DNA of 7,146 nt, from contig CANEUK010000074.1 of NCBI GenBank assembly GCA_947441695.1, forward strand, positions 1 to 7,146, in the 5' to 3' direction. The DNA comes from Rickettsiales bacterium. GTDB lineage: Bacteria > Pseudomonadota > Alphaproteobacteria > Rickettsiales > UBA1997. The notes under the pieces are model-generated. The model was not told the origin of the DNA. It worked only from the letters and a program-made list of their open reading frames with translations, and did no database searches. The position numbers were made by a program, and so were the translations under genes. Below, piece after piece: positions 1 to 6,594 of this stretch. Each line of letters opens with the position of its first letter. Within the stretch, counting starts at the first letter, position 1.

Positions 1-30
1 AATTGGATTTAGCAAAAATTGAAAAAATAA

Positions 31-942
31 CTAAACTCCTCTGGAATCTTTAGAATCTTGATCGACCAAGCGAGTTGCACAAGTTTTTGATTTTACTTTC
101 TTATCATCTTTTCGAAGACAAATCTCGGTGAAATGCCTATCCTCTTCTGTTCTTCGATCAAAATGTTTGATTTCTTGCTCAACCCTCTTTCCCGGAAGCA
201 TTATACTATCTATCTCCATCATGTTTTTTGGATGCGCTAATCCAAAAACGATGTGTCCTATTTCGTGAGCAAAAAGATCTATTATTCTCAACTGTAATCC
301 AGTTTTACTGCTTGTTATTATGCCATCCATTTCAAAGCCTATAGATTTATCTTTGTTATGTCTTATCTCAGATTTAGGAATATCTTGAAGAGAGATTTTA
401 ATATTCTTGTGAGATCCATCTTTGTTGTTGGCAATTTCGGTTGCTTTAAGTCTAAACAACTCTTTTTTAGTTAGAGTGTTTGCAGAAGCTGGCGAGCCTG
501 GAATATTACTTACAGCGCAAACCATTATATTTGTTGAATTATCAGAGGGTTTTGCCGCTACTAGTTTGTAATTGTATTTATCGCTTTCCTTTTCACCTAG
601 CCAATATTTTGTAGCAGATGTTATCAGTTCGTCGAGCGTTCTTTGATCTATTTGAAAGAATTCAGTTTTTGCAGTGCTAAGCTTAGTGCAATCATAGCTA
701 TAAAACGCAAAAATTCTTTCCTCGGCTTTGCGCATTTCTTCGCATTTCCCCATAGAATATTCTGGCTGTTCTGCAAATTTTCGCTTCTCGGTATCATGAG
801 AAACTATTGTTAATCCACCTCTTTCTGGATCGAAAAAATCTTCAGCGCTTGGTGTTTTTTTAGGAGAGGAATTTCTTTTTGCGGAGCTTGTAAAAATGGA
901 GCTAAAATAAAGAATTGTGGTTAATATATTTTTGATATTCAT
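31..942 (-). CDS. Secreted metzincin-like zinc metalloprotease (matrixin-like)
   Basis: This is a 303-residue protein that probably hydrolyses peptides outside the cytoplasm. Residues 1-21 look like a signal peptide: Lys4, a hydrophobic stretch at about 6-18, and a Ser-Ser-Ala site before Lys22. The catalytic signature is HEIGHIVFGLAH at residues 226-237, where His226, Glu227 and His230 form HEXXH and His237 would be the third zinc ligand. A Met-turn candidate, SIM, follows at 246-248. Canonical metzincins have HEXXHXXGXXH; here one extra residue (Phe233) precedes the Gly, so the third His is displaced by one. The region between signal and catalytic site (about 22-220) matches no domain I recognise and may act as a prodomain. 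Five cysteines could form disulfides after export. The ATG start gives the signal peptide directly; no clear Shine-Dalgarno precedes it. The gene is divergent from uvrB and unrelated to it. By hand count only two of about 16 arginine codons are CGC, unlike uvrB. Family assignment is fair; substrate is unknown. Confidence 0.72.
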   Translation of the reverse strand: MNIKNILTTILYFSSIFTSSAKRNSSPKKTPSAEDFFDPERGGLTIVSHDTEKRKFAEQPEYSMGKCEEMRKAEERIFAFYSYDCTKLSTAKTEFFQIDQRTLDELITSATKYWLGEKESDKYNYKLVAAKPSDNSTNIMVCAVSNIPGSPASANTLTKKELFRLKATEIANNKDGSHKNIKISLQDIPKSEIRHNKDKSIGFEMDGIITSSKTGLQLRIIDLFAHEIGHIVFGLAHPKNMMEIDSIMLPGKRVEQEIKHFDRRTEEDRHFTEICLRKDDKKVKSKTCATRLVDQDSKDSRGV

Positions 943-1010
943 AATTTTATGCTTAGTTGAATAGTGATTAAAAACTGCTCCCTAATTATTTTTTATTTAG
1001 AAAATCTTTA
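943..1010. promoter_or_regulatory. Divergent intergenic promoter region (metalloprotease / uvrB)
   Basis: These 68 bp separate two divergent genes, so promoters for both should lie here or reach into the coding ends. Nothing matches a sigma-70 consensus well: TTGAAT at 957-962 and TAATTA at 983-988 face uvrB, but the 20-bp spacer is too long. I see no alphaproteobacterial SOS box (GTTC or GAAC pairs with a 7-nt gap), so LexA control of uvrB is not supported. Neither start has a convincing Shine-Dalgarno sequence. The call rests on gene arrangement, not on a motif. Confidence 0.3.
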
Positions 1011-2993
1011 ATGATATCAGCAAAATTCAAAATCCATTCCAAATTTTCCCCCGCTGGCGATCAGCCAACTGCAATTGCTAAGTTGCTTAAAGGCATTGAG
1101 GAAAAAAAACAAAATCAGGTTTTACTTGGAATTACCGGTTCGGGGAAAACTTTTACGATGGCGAATATTATTCAAGCAACGCAACGCCCCGCAATGATTA
1201 TGGCGCATAACAAAACTTTGGCGGCGCAGCTTTATGGCGAGATGAAAGAATTTTTCCCCGAAAATGAAATCGGCTATTTCGTTTCATTTTATGATTATTA
1301 CCAGCCCGAAGCCTACATTCCAAAGTCTGACACTTACATTGAAAAAGATTCTGCCATTAACGAACAAATCGATCGCCTGCGCCACGTGGCAACGCGCGCC
1401 CTTTTTGAGAGGCGCGACACAATTGTGATTGCGTCGGTTTCTTGCATTTATGGCATTGGTTCGCCCGAGTTTTATTCGAACATGGTTTTGCGCCTGAAAG
1501 TTGGCGAAGAAATCAACCGCCAAAAGCTTTTGTTGCGTTTGGTTGATTTGCAATATGAACGAAACGACATCACTTTTGAACGTTGCAATTTTCGCGTGCA
1601 AGGCGACACAATTGATGTTTTTCCATCGCACGAAGACGAGCGCGCGTGGCGAATTTCGATGTTTGGCGACGAAATTGAAGAAATTATCGAGTTTGACCCT
1701 TTAACTGGCGAAAACTTTGCCAAACTTGACGCGGTCGCGCTTTATCCTTCTTCGCACTACGTTGCGCCAGCCGACACGGTAAGAAACGCGATCATGCAAA
1801 TTAAAAAAGATCTAAGCTTGCGCGTAAATGACTTAGAATCGCGCGGTTTTGTTGTTGAGGCGCAACGCTTAAATCAGCGCACAACTTACGACATGGAAAT
1901 GTTGTTAGAAGTTGGTTCTTGCAAAGGAATTGAAAATTATTCGCGCTATTTAACGGGTCGCCCCGCGGGCGCGCCGCCGCCAACTTTATTTGAATATTTG
2001 CCCAAAGACGCGCTGCTTTTTGTTGATGAAAGCCACGTTTCGGTGCCGCAAATTGACGGAATGTATAAAGGCGACTTGGCGCGCAAAACCAATTTGACCG
2101 AACATGGTTTTAGATTACCAAGCGCGCTAGATAATCGACCGCTAAAATTTGGCGAATGGGAAGGTTTTAAGCCTCAAACCATTTATGTTTCGGCAACTCC
2201 CGGAAAATATGAACTCGCCAAAACTGACGGCGAAATTATTGAACAGGTAATTCGCCCAACTGGTTTGCTTGATCCAATTTGCGAAATTAGACCCGCAAAC
2301 GCGCAAGTTAAAGATTTGCTCAATGAAATTAAGGCTACAACGGCGCGCGGTTTTAGAACTTTAGTTACAACGCTCACCAAAAAAATGTCCGAAGATTTGG
2401 CCGATTTTTTGAACGATTCGGGCGTGAAAGTTGTTTATATGCATTCCGACATCGACACGCTTGACAGAATTGAAATTATTCAAAATTTGCGCCTTGGAAA
2501 ATTTGATTGTTTGGTTGGCGTAAACTTGCTTCGCGAGGGTTTAGACATTCCTGAATGCGCGCTAATGGCAATTTTAGACGCCGACAAAGAAGGATTTTTG
2601 CGCAACGAAACTTCGCTAATTCAAACTATTGGTCGCGCCGCACGAAATTCTGAAAGCAAAGTTATTCTTTACGCCGACAAAGAAACCAAATCAATTAAGG
2701 CGGCTTTAAGCGAAACGTTGCGCCGCCGCAAAATTCAAATTGCTTACAACGAAAAACACGGCATCACGCCAACCACCACCAAAAAATCTTTTGGTTCGGC
2801 TTTGGCAAATTTATACACCAAAAAAGAAGAAAAAGACGAAGACGGTTTGGTGATTAAGAAAAAAATTCCAACCGCGCGCGAAATTGAAAATCTCAAAAAA
2901 GAAATGCTCGAAGCCGCCGCCAACCTTGATTTTGAAAAAGCCGCCAAGTTGCGCGACCAAGTTAAAAAAGCAGAAAGTTTGTTGTTAATTTAA
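1011..2993 (+). CDS. uvrB: Excinuclease ABC subunit B (UvrB)
   Basis: UvrB is the damage-verifying subunit of UvrABC nucleotide excision repair in the cytoplasm. UvrA loads it on damaged DNA, it clamps one strand under a beta-hairpin, and it recruits UvrC for incision. All hallmarks are present: Walker A GITGSGKT at 40-47; the tyrosine-rich hairpin region YDYYQPEAYIP at 94-104; helicase motif II DESH at 339-342; a YVSATPG motif near 393-399; motif VI QTIGRAARN at 538-546; and a C-terminal UVR domain from about Glu624 to the end, which contacts UvrC. The 660-residue length is normal for the family and the protein appears intact. The ATG start leaves the usual short lead before the Q-motif-like SPAGDQP. 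The upstream sequence is AT-rich without a clear ribosome-binding site. The gene seems monocistronic, since a tRNA gene follows after 163 bp. Arginine is mostly CGC, giving a GC-richer look than the neighbouring metalloprotease. Confidence 0.98.
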   Translation: MISAKFKIHSKFSPAGDQPTAIAKLLKGIEEKKQNQVLLGITGSGKTFTMANIIQATQRPAMIMAHNKTLAAQLYGEMKEFFPENEIGYFVSFYDYYQPEAYIPKSDTYIEKDSAINEQIDRLRHVATRALFERRDTIVIASVSCIYGIGSPEFYSNMVLRLKVGEEINRQKLLLRLVDLQYERNDITFERCNFRVQGDTIDVFPSHEDERAWRISMFGDEIEEIIEFDPLTGENFAKLDAVALYPSSHYVAPADTVRNAIMQIKKDLSLRVNDLESRGFVVEAQRLNQRTTYDMEMLLEVGSCKGIENYSRYLTGRPAGAPPPTLFEYLPKDALLFVDESHVSVPQIDGMYKGDLARKTNLTEHGFRLPSALDNRPLKFGEWEGFKPQTIYVSATPGKYELAKTDGEIIEQVIRPTGLLDPICEIRPANAQVKDLLNEIKATTARGFRTLVTTLTKKMSEDLADFLNDSGVKVVYMHSDIDTLDRIEIIQNLRLGKFDCLVGVNLLREGLDIPECALMAILDADKEGFLRNETSLIQTIGRAARNSESKVILYADKETKSIKAALSETLRRRKIQIAYNEKHGITPTTTKKSFGSALANLYTKKEEKDEDGLVIKKKIPTAREIENLKKEMLEAAANLDFEKAAKLRDQVKKAESLLLI

Positions 2994-3156
2994 AGAACTT
3001 TTTTGAAAAAAGAGGATTTCTCGAAAGATTCTTAACTAACAACAAAATCAACAAGAAGGATGGTTTTTTTAGAGTTTTATTTAAAAAAGTTTGAAAAATT
3101 AAATAAGATAAAAACAATGCCGCGCTTATCTTTTTAAAAGTAGAAAAATTTTAAGC
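2994..3156. other. Spacer between uvrB and tRNA-Met; weak promoter and hairpin candidates
   Basis: No gene is visible here. Just past the uvrB stop, CTTTTTTGAAAAAAG (2998-3012) is an A/T palindrome, but it folds with a 3-nt loop and no T-run follows, so it is a poor terminator. A T-run at 3064-3070 has no stem before it. For the tRNA, TTAAAA (3081-3086) and TAAGAT (3104-3109) with a 17-bp spacer form a weak sigma-70-like pair. CGCTTA (3123-3128) is repeated inverted as TAAGCG (3152-3157), the latter touching the first base of the tRNA. These are suggestions by eye only. Confidence 0.3.
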
Positions 3157-3232
3157 GGCGGGATAGCTCAGTCGGTAGAGCAGCGGGATCATAATCCGCG
3201 TGTCGGGGGTTCGATTCCCTCTCCCGCTACCA
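3157..3232 (+). tRNA. tRNA-Met (CAT), elongator type
   Basis: The 76-nt cloverleaf closes fully. The acceptor stem pairs 3157-3163 (GGCGGGA) with 3222-3228 (TCCCGCT), including a G1:U72 wobble. The D stem is GCTC/GAGC (3166-3169 with 3178-3181). The anticodon stem pairs 3183-3187 with 3195-3199, and its loop ATCATAA puts anticodon CAT at 3190-3192. The variable loop is GTGTC, and the T stem GGGGG/CCCTC encloses TTCGATT. A is the discriminator base and CCA is encoded. An initiator would have a mismatched 1:72 position and three G:C pairs at the base of the anticodon loop; here 31:39 is G:U and 1:72 pairs as a wobble, so it reads as elongator Met. It matches the alphaproteobacterial form as I remember it. 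A tRNA-Ile2 (lysidine-modified CAT) is possible but less likely. No copy of its 3' end occurs elsewhere in the window to suggest an attachment site. Confidence 0.95.
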
Positions 3233-3530
3233 AAAACCAAGTCAAATTATACTCAAACTCGATTTTTCTTAAAACGAAAAATCTACTGCGGATGCGCCAA
3301 CACGAAGTGCAACTCACTTGAAAAGAAATTAAATTTGTGAGTAATCACTCGCTTCGCAGCAATTCAAAACAAACTCAAATTCTTTCGTAAGTCGAATTTG
3401 ATTCAAGCATACCAAATCCCTTTGGACTTTGGATATTTTTTCGCGACATTGGTCTCGCGCCACACGATTGCGCTTAACCCATATCTCATAAGCAAATTTA
3501 CGAGTTTGAAGCAGCTTTGGTATATCCAAT
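3233..3530. repeat. Gene-poor stretch dense in small inverted repeats; possible degenerate repeat element
   Basis: Between the tRNA and the hydrolase stop there is no convincing gene but unusual structure. Besides the 3261-3283 hairpin there are ACTCAC/GTGAGT (3312-3317 with 3337-3342), TCAAATTC/GAATTTGA (3375-3382 with 3394-3401), CCAAA/TTTGG (3412-3416 with 3421-3425) and CGCGA/TCGCG (3442-3446 with 3455-3459). Both strands are open over much of the right part. On the plus strand 75 codons run without a stop from 3341 to a TGA at 3566-3568. On the minus strand a frame is open from a stop at 3563-3565 down to 3329, with TTG at 3527-3529 as the only early start (66 residues), overlapping the hydrolase 3' end by tens of bases in another frame. 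Neither product resembles a protein I know and neither has an ATG or a ribosome-binding site. I read this as a possible intergenic repeat or decayed gene, comparable in kind to the palindromic elements of Rickettsia; that comparison is inference. Confidence 0.35.
3261..3283. terminator. Perfect A/T-rich hairpin after tRNA-Met, possible terminator
   Basis: GATTTTTC (3261-3268) and GAAAAATC (3276-3283) form a perfect 8-bp stem with a 7-nt loop, 28 nt past the tRNA. It lies where transcripts from the tRNA and from the minus-strand hydrolase gene would converge. No T-run follows on either strand beyond the stem arms, so intrinsic termination is plausible but weak. It may instead belong to the structured element to its right. 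Confidence 0.35.
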
Positions 3531-5564
3531 TTAACGACCGCTATTTTGTGGAGAGGGTGGCTTTATGATTTGTTTAGAATCGGTTTTTAATTTTTTGCGC
3601 TTTTCGCTACCTACTTGATCTAGAATTTTTTTAGCCTCTGGCGCATGTCCATCGGCTTCAGCTAAGGCAGCGACCGCTAAGGCTTTAAGTTTAAGTCCTT
3701 CTGGATCATTTATAAGTTCTGCCAAATCATCCGCAGCTTCTTTCCACATATCATTTGCGCCATCTTTTTTTACTTGAGCCACCATATCTTTGATATGATT
3801 CATTACAGCTTTCAATGAATCTGCCATATCTGCGTTGCTGTTAAGATCTATTTGCATTCCTTCTTTGTACCACAACTTACTAAGGACGCTTTGATTTTGG
3901 GCTTGATCTTGAAGCTTTTCTTTACCAACTGCTTCTGCCCATGTTAAGTCAGCTGAATTTTCAGAATCGCGACTATAAGCCTCACTGACAGCCCTCCAAA
4001 ACATAACTTTATTTCTCCAATAATACGGATCTTCCATTTTTTGTGAATTATCAATATGTGTCATTTGCACCCAAGATTCATGTTGTTTTTTGGCAAGATT
4101 TTCAACTTTCGCAGAACTTAATAAATCTTCTGATTTTGCTAAAACTTTTTCAGCATGTTCTCTTCCGCTTGCAGCTATTTTTTCAGAGGCTTGCTGTAGA
4201 TTCTGGAAATTATTTTTCACCATTTCACCATCAATCACTCCGCCCTCATTAAAATATCCACCCTCAATCAAATGTTGCGACATTTCTTTGCTGGATTCTT
4301 TGAAGCCTTCTAAAACCTGATCGCGAAGCGAAGGCTGGCCGGAAAATGAATCAATGAATTCAACGGGTAATCTTTTTTCTTGGATTAAATAATTTTCTTT
4401 ATCCCCCATCATGGGAAATTTTTTTTGTTCTTCCTCGCTGAGCTTCGAATTAAAATAGTTTTGAATAACGGCATCGGTTTGAGGTTTTTCATTAACTAAG
4501 ATTTGCGTCAAATAATCCGATTTCTCCATTAAAATTGTGGGAGAGAATTCTTGCAGGTTGGTAGAAGCAGTTACCGACATCATTCCGACATTAGCAGCAA
4601 AACTACCTCCGTGCTCGACCACAAATCTCCCATCTTTTTCTGCATGGATCACGATCCCCAAAGAATAAGAGTCGCCCTCTTTGGCGGTGCCGCCCATTTT
4701 TTTATCGGCGCTTAAGTCGTAAATTTTATTTATTTGCTGAACCTTCTCTTCTTCTAAACCCGCAGTCAAAGCGCTGGGTTTTCCAACTATCATCTTTGCC
4801 AATTCGACAGAATATTTTTCCATGTCATTAACCGTTGAGGACAATCCTCCGGCGGATAGAGGCACTCTTCCCAACGGTTCATTCTCGGCAAAATTATATT
4901 CCTGCAAAACTTGAGATATTTCATCCTTCATCGGAAGTTTCATTCCGGGCATAATGATTACATTTCCAACTCTTGCCATCGCCTCCTCTGATTTATGCAA
5001 ATCTCCAGTTTTGGTTAATTCGCATTTGTCAAAAATTTTGACTTTTAGTTCGTTTTCATAACCAGAATCCGAGGTAAGATTTATGATTTCTTCCATCAAG
5101 GTAAAGCCGCTGTTTAAGTAAGCTCCTTTACCGCGGCCAGTTCCCATTGATAATTTTTCAGAAATAAATTCAGAAACAGGTCTGTCTTTGTAAGCTGCTG
5201 GCTCGCTTTTTGCTTCGATAATTCCGCTTCTGTGAGTCAAAAGTTCTGAAAGACTTATATCGCCGAAGCCTTTACCCTCAAGCATTTGAAGATATTGGCC
5301 AATTCTTTCTTGGCGTTCTGGGTAATTGCTTATGGCTGCGGTAAGCGCTTCAGAAATTGTTGCATCAATTCCATTCGAACCAAATTTTCCATCCACTGCC
5401 ATTAAAGCTGAAACCGCTCCGCAAAAACTTTTTGAAATACTCATGATCGGAAATTCTCGGTCGCGATCTTCGCCAGTACTAGAACTATCAACTTGATCAA
5501 TAACAGAGATATTGTGAGGAAATTTTGGATCTACTCTTTCTAAAGATTGCTGTGATCTGGTCAT
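3531..5564 (-). CDS. Beta-lactamase-fold serine hydrolase with long unrecognised C-terminal region
   Basis: This 677-residue protein carries the active-site set of the class C beta-lactamase / penicillin-binding-protein-like hydrolase family. The SxxK motif is Ser42-Ile-Ser-Lys45 (nucleophile Ser42), the YxN motif is Tyr149-Leu-Asn151, and the third motif is His318-Gly-Gly320 in place of KTG. Family landmarks LLTHRSG (108-114) and LSAGGLSS (236-243) agree. Such enzymes include D-amino acid peptidases, esterases and beta-lactamases; the substrate cannot be read from sequence. Two oddities: only 41 residues precede the nucleophile, where relatives usually have a longer strand-rich lead, and there is no signal peptide or membrane segment, so it is predicted cytoplasmic or exported by another route. 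From about residue 370 to the end is a charged, probably helical region I do not recognise, finishing in a basic, Pro/Ser-containing tail (about 645-677). The frame upstream of the ATG meets a stop 11 codons back, so a longer start is unlikely. It lies 107 bp downstream of panE, behind hairpins, probably as its own unit. Arginine is mainly AGA. Confidence 0.82.
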   Translation of the reverse strand: MTRSQQSLERVDPKFPHNISVIDQVDSSSTGEDRDREFPIMSISKSFCGAVSALMAVDGKFGSNGIDATISEALTAAISNYPERQERIGQYLQMLEGKGFGDISLSELLTHRSGIIEAKSEPAAYKDRPVSEFISEKLSMGTGRGKGAYLNSGFTLMEEIINLTSDSGYENELKVKIFDKCELTKTGDLHKSEEAMARVGNVIIMPGMKLPMKDEISQVLQEYNFAENEPLGRVPLSAGGLSSTVNDMEKYSVELAKMIVGKPSALTAGLEEEKVQQINKIYDLSADKKMGGTAKEGDSYSLGIVIHAEKDGRFVVEHGGSFAANVGMMSVTASTNLQEFSPTILMEKSDYLTQILVNEKPQTDAVIQNYFNSKLSEEEQKKFPMMGDKENYLIQEKRLPVEFIDSFSGQPSLRDQVLEGFKESSKEMSQHLIEGGYFNEGGVIDGEMVKNNFQNLQQASEKIAASGREHAEKVLAKSEDLLSSAKVENLAKKQHESWVQMTHIDNSQKMEDPYYWRNKVMFWRAVSEAYSRDSENSADLTWAEAVGKEKLQDQAQNQSVLSKLWYKEGMQIDLNSNADMADSLKAVMNHIKDMVAQVKKDGANDMWKEAADDLAELINDPEGLKLKALAVAALAEADGHAPEAKKILDQVGSEKRKKLKTDSKQIIKPPSPQNSGR

Positions 5565-5580
5565 GCTCTTAAATTTTGTT

Positions 5581-5610
5581 AATTTAAATTTACTTTAAAA
5601 ACTGTTTCAG
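5581..5610 (-). promoter_or_regulatory. Tentative sigma-70-like promoter for the serine hydrolase
   Basis: Read on the minus strand, CTGAAA (5610-5605) and TAAATT (5586-5581) are separated by 18 bp and sit 16 nt before the hydrolase ATG. Each matches four of six consensus bases. In such AT-rich DNA a match of this quality can arise by chance, and the short leader would leave little room for a ribosome-binding site. It fits the idea that the hydrolase is transcribed apart from recF-panE. Confidence 0.22.
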
Positions 5611-5619
5611 ACTTTGCTT

Positions 5620-5644
5620 CTATGTTCAATCAACCAAAACATAG
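5620..5644. repeat. 7-bp inverted repeat between panE and hydrolase
   Basis: CTATGTT (5620-5626) and AACATAG (5638-5644) form a perfect 7-bp stem with an 11-nt loop. It stands next to a second hairpin (5646-5663), so together they make a tandem structure in the 107-bp spacer. It could add to transcription termination after panE, stabilise an mRNA end, or serve as a binding site for a dimeric regulator of the hydrolase gene. The sequence does not decide between these. Confidence 0.45.
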
Positions 5645-5645
5645 T

Positions 5646-5663
5646 TAAAAAACCCCTTTTTTA
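5646..5663 (-). terminator. Possible terminator hairpin of the recF-panE unit
   Basis: On the minus strand, TAAAAAA and TTTTTTA form a 7-bp stem around a GGGG loop, starting 8 nt after the panE stop. Position suits a terminator and the descending arm is itself a U-run, but the stem has no G:C pair, so it would be weak alone. The second hairpin at 5620-5644 follows at once. The structure is nearly symmetric and could act on either strand. Confidence 0.4.
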
Positions 5664-5671
5664 TTTTTCAG

Positions 5672-6583
5672 TTAATAGGTTTTTAATTTGCTATAAACCT
5701 TTGCCAAATAAGGGGTTTTGGCTGATTTTTCTTTGGCAAATTTTAAGGCGTTTCCTAAAATTGCTTCAATTTCCATCGGTCGTTTTTCTTCAAAATCAAG
5801 CAACATGCTGGTTTTGTAGGGCTTCATTTTTTTGGTCAGTTCAATAGTTTTTTCAATAACTTCTTCTTGCAACTCGCAGTTATCTAGTTTTGCCAAAATG
5901 CATATTTCTTGCATTATTTGATGCGCCAAATTTGAGGTTTCAAAATTTTCTAAAATTTGCTTGGTGTTCAAACCGCCAGAAATCACTGATATTGGATTGA
6001 AAGCGGCGTTCCAAACTAGTTTTTTCCAACGCTGCGTTTGAATGTTTTTGCTTGGTTCAACCTCAACTCCCGATTTTTGGAATAATTCAATTAGAGACAA
6101 AGTTTTTGGCGAAATGCCGCTTGGAAAATCGCCAACAATTAAGCGACCATAATCTTGGTGTTTTATGGTTGTGGGCGAATTTTTTGCTACGCAAACAAAA
6201 GCTAAAATGCTTATTAAGTGATGATTTGGAAATTCTTCTTGCCATTTTTTTTCGATGTGAATGCCGTTTTGCAACAAAACTATCGAAGTATTTTGGTTCA
6301 ATATTTTTGCAACCAGTTTGGTATTTAAGGTTTTTGGCAAAACTTTTGTAGCAATCAAAATAAAATCAAAATCAGCTTTTTGGCAATAATCGTTTAAATC
6401 AGGCAAAACTTTTTTGGGCTTAAAATTAAAATTTCCTAAGCAACTTTCGATAAAAAATCCTGATTTTTTTACTTGTTCATAGTTTGAACGACATAAAACC
6501 GAAACTTCTGCGCCAGCTTGCGAAAGTTTGCCGCCATAAAATGCGCCGATTGCGCCTGCGCCAATTACTAAAATTTTTGCCAT
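5672..6583 (-). CDS. panE: 2-dehydropantoate 2-reductase (ketopantoate reductase)
   Basis: PanE reduces 2-dehydropantoate to (R)-pantoate with NADPH in the cytoplasm, the second dedicated step to pantothenate and coenzyme A. The 303 residues match the family length. An N-terminal Rossmann fold opens with GAGAIG at 8-13. From memory of the E. coli enzyme, the key residues line up: Lys80 in the IATK segment, Asn106 in LLQNG, catalytic Lys188 with Asn192 and Asn196 in KLVWNAAFNP, Ser259 in TSMLLD, and acid Glu271 in MEIE. The Lys-to-Asn (+4, +8) and Ser-to-Glu (+12) spacings agree with E. coli Lys176/Asn180/Asn184 and Ser244/Glu256. Nothing suggests decay. The ATG lies 11 nt after the recF stop, preceded by an A-run rather than a Shine-Dalgarno sequence, so it is probably cotranscribed and may depend on translation of recF. 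Hairpins follow its stop. No panB or panC is in the window, so whether the pathway is complete is unknown. Confidence 0.93.
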   Translation of the reverse strand: MAKILVIGAGAIGAFYGGKLSQAGAEVSVLCRSNYEQVKKSGFFIESCLGNFNFKPKKVLPDLNDYCQKADFDFILIATKVLPKTLNTKLVAKILNQNTSIVLLQNGIHIEKKWQEEFPNHHLISILAFVCVAKNSPTTIKHQDYGRLIVGDFPSGISPKTLSLIELFQKSGVEVEPSKNIQTQRWKKLVWNAAFNPISVISGGLNTKQILENFETSNLAHQIMQEICILAKLDNCELQEEVIEKTIELTKKMKPYKTSMLLDFEEKRPMEIEAILGNALKFAKEKSAKTPYLAKVYSKLKTY

Positions 6584-6594
6584 TTTTTTTGCGA

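Noticed and set aside
943..1010. SOS (LexA) box upstream of uvrB
   Set aside because: No GTTC-N7-GTTC or GAAC-N7-GAAC arrangement is present in the spacer.
1284..1631. 115-residue open frame on the minus strand inside uvrB
   Set aside because: It lies wholly antisense to an intact, highly conserved uvrB and its product resembles nothing; codon structure of uvrB explains the open frame.
2998..3012. CTTTTTTGAAAAAAG as uvrB terminator
   Set aside because: The stem has one G:C pair, a minimal loop and no following T-run, so it is too weak to call.
3157..3232. tRNA-Met as an integration site for a mobile element
   Set aside because: No duplicate of the tRNA 3' end, integrase or other mobility gene occurs in the window.
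3329..3529. 66-residue minus-strand open frame as a small gene
   Set aside because: It begins only at TTG, lacks a ribosome-binding site, starts just past the hydrolase stop within a repeat-like region, and the opposite strand is equally open, so it is treated as part of a possible element.
4043..4320. Two overlapping plus-strand open frames inside the hydrolase gene
   Set aside because: Both are antisense to the helical C-terminal coding region, have no ribosome-binding site and read as low-complexity shadow sequence.
5614..5847. 77-residue plus-strand open frame across the panE 3' end
   Set aside because: It runs through the hairpin spacer and antisense to conserved panE codons, with a Phe/Leu-rich product typical of a reverse-strand shadow.
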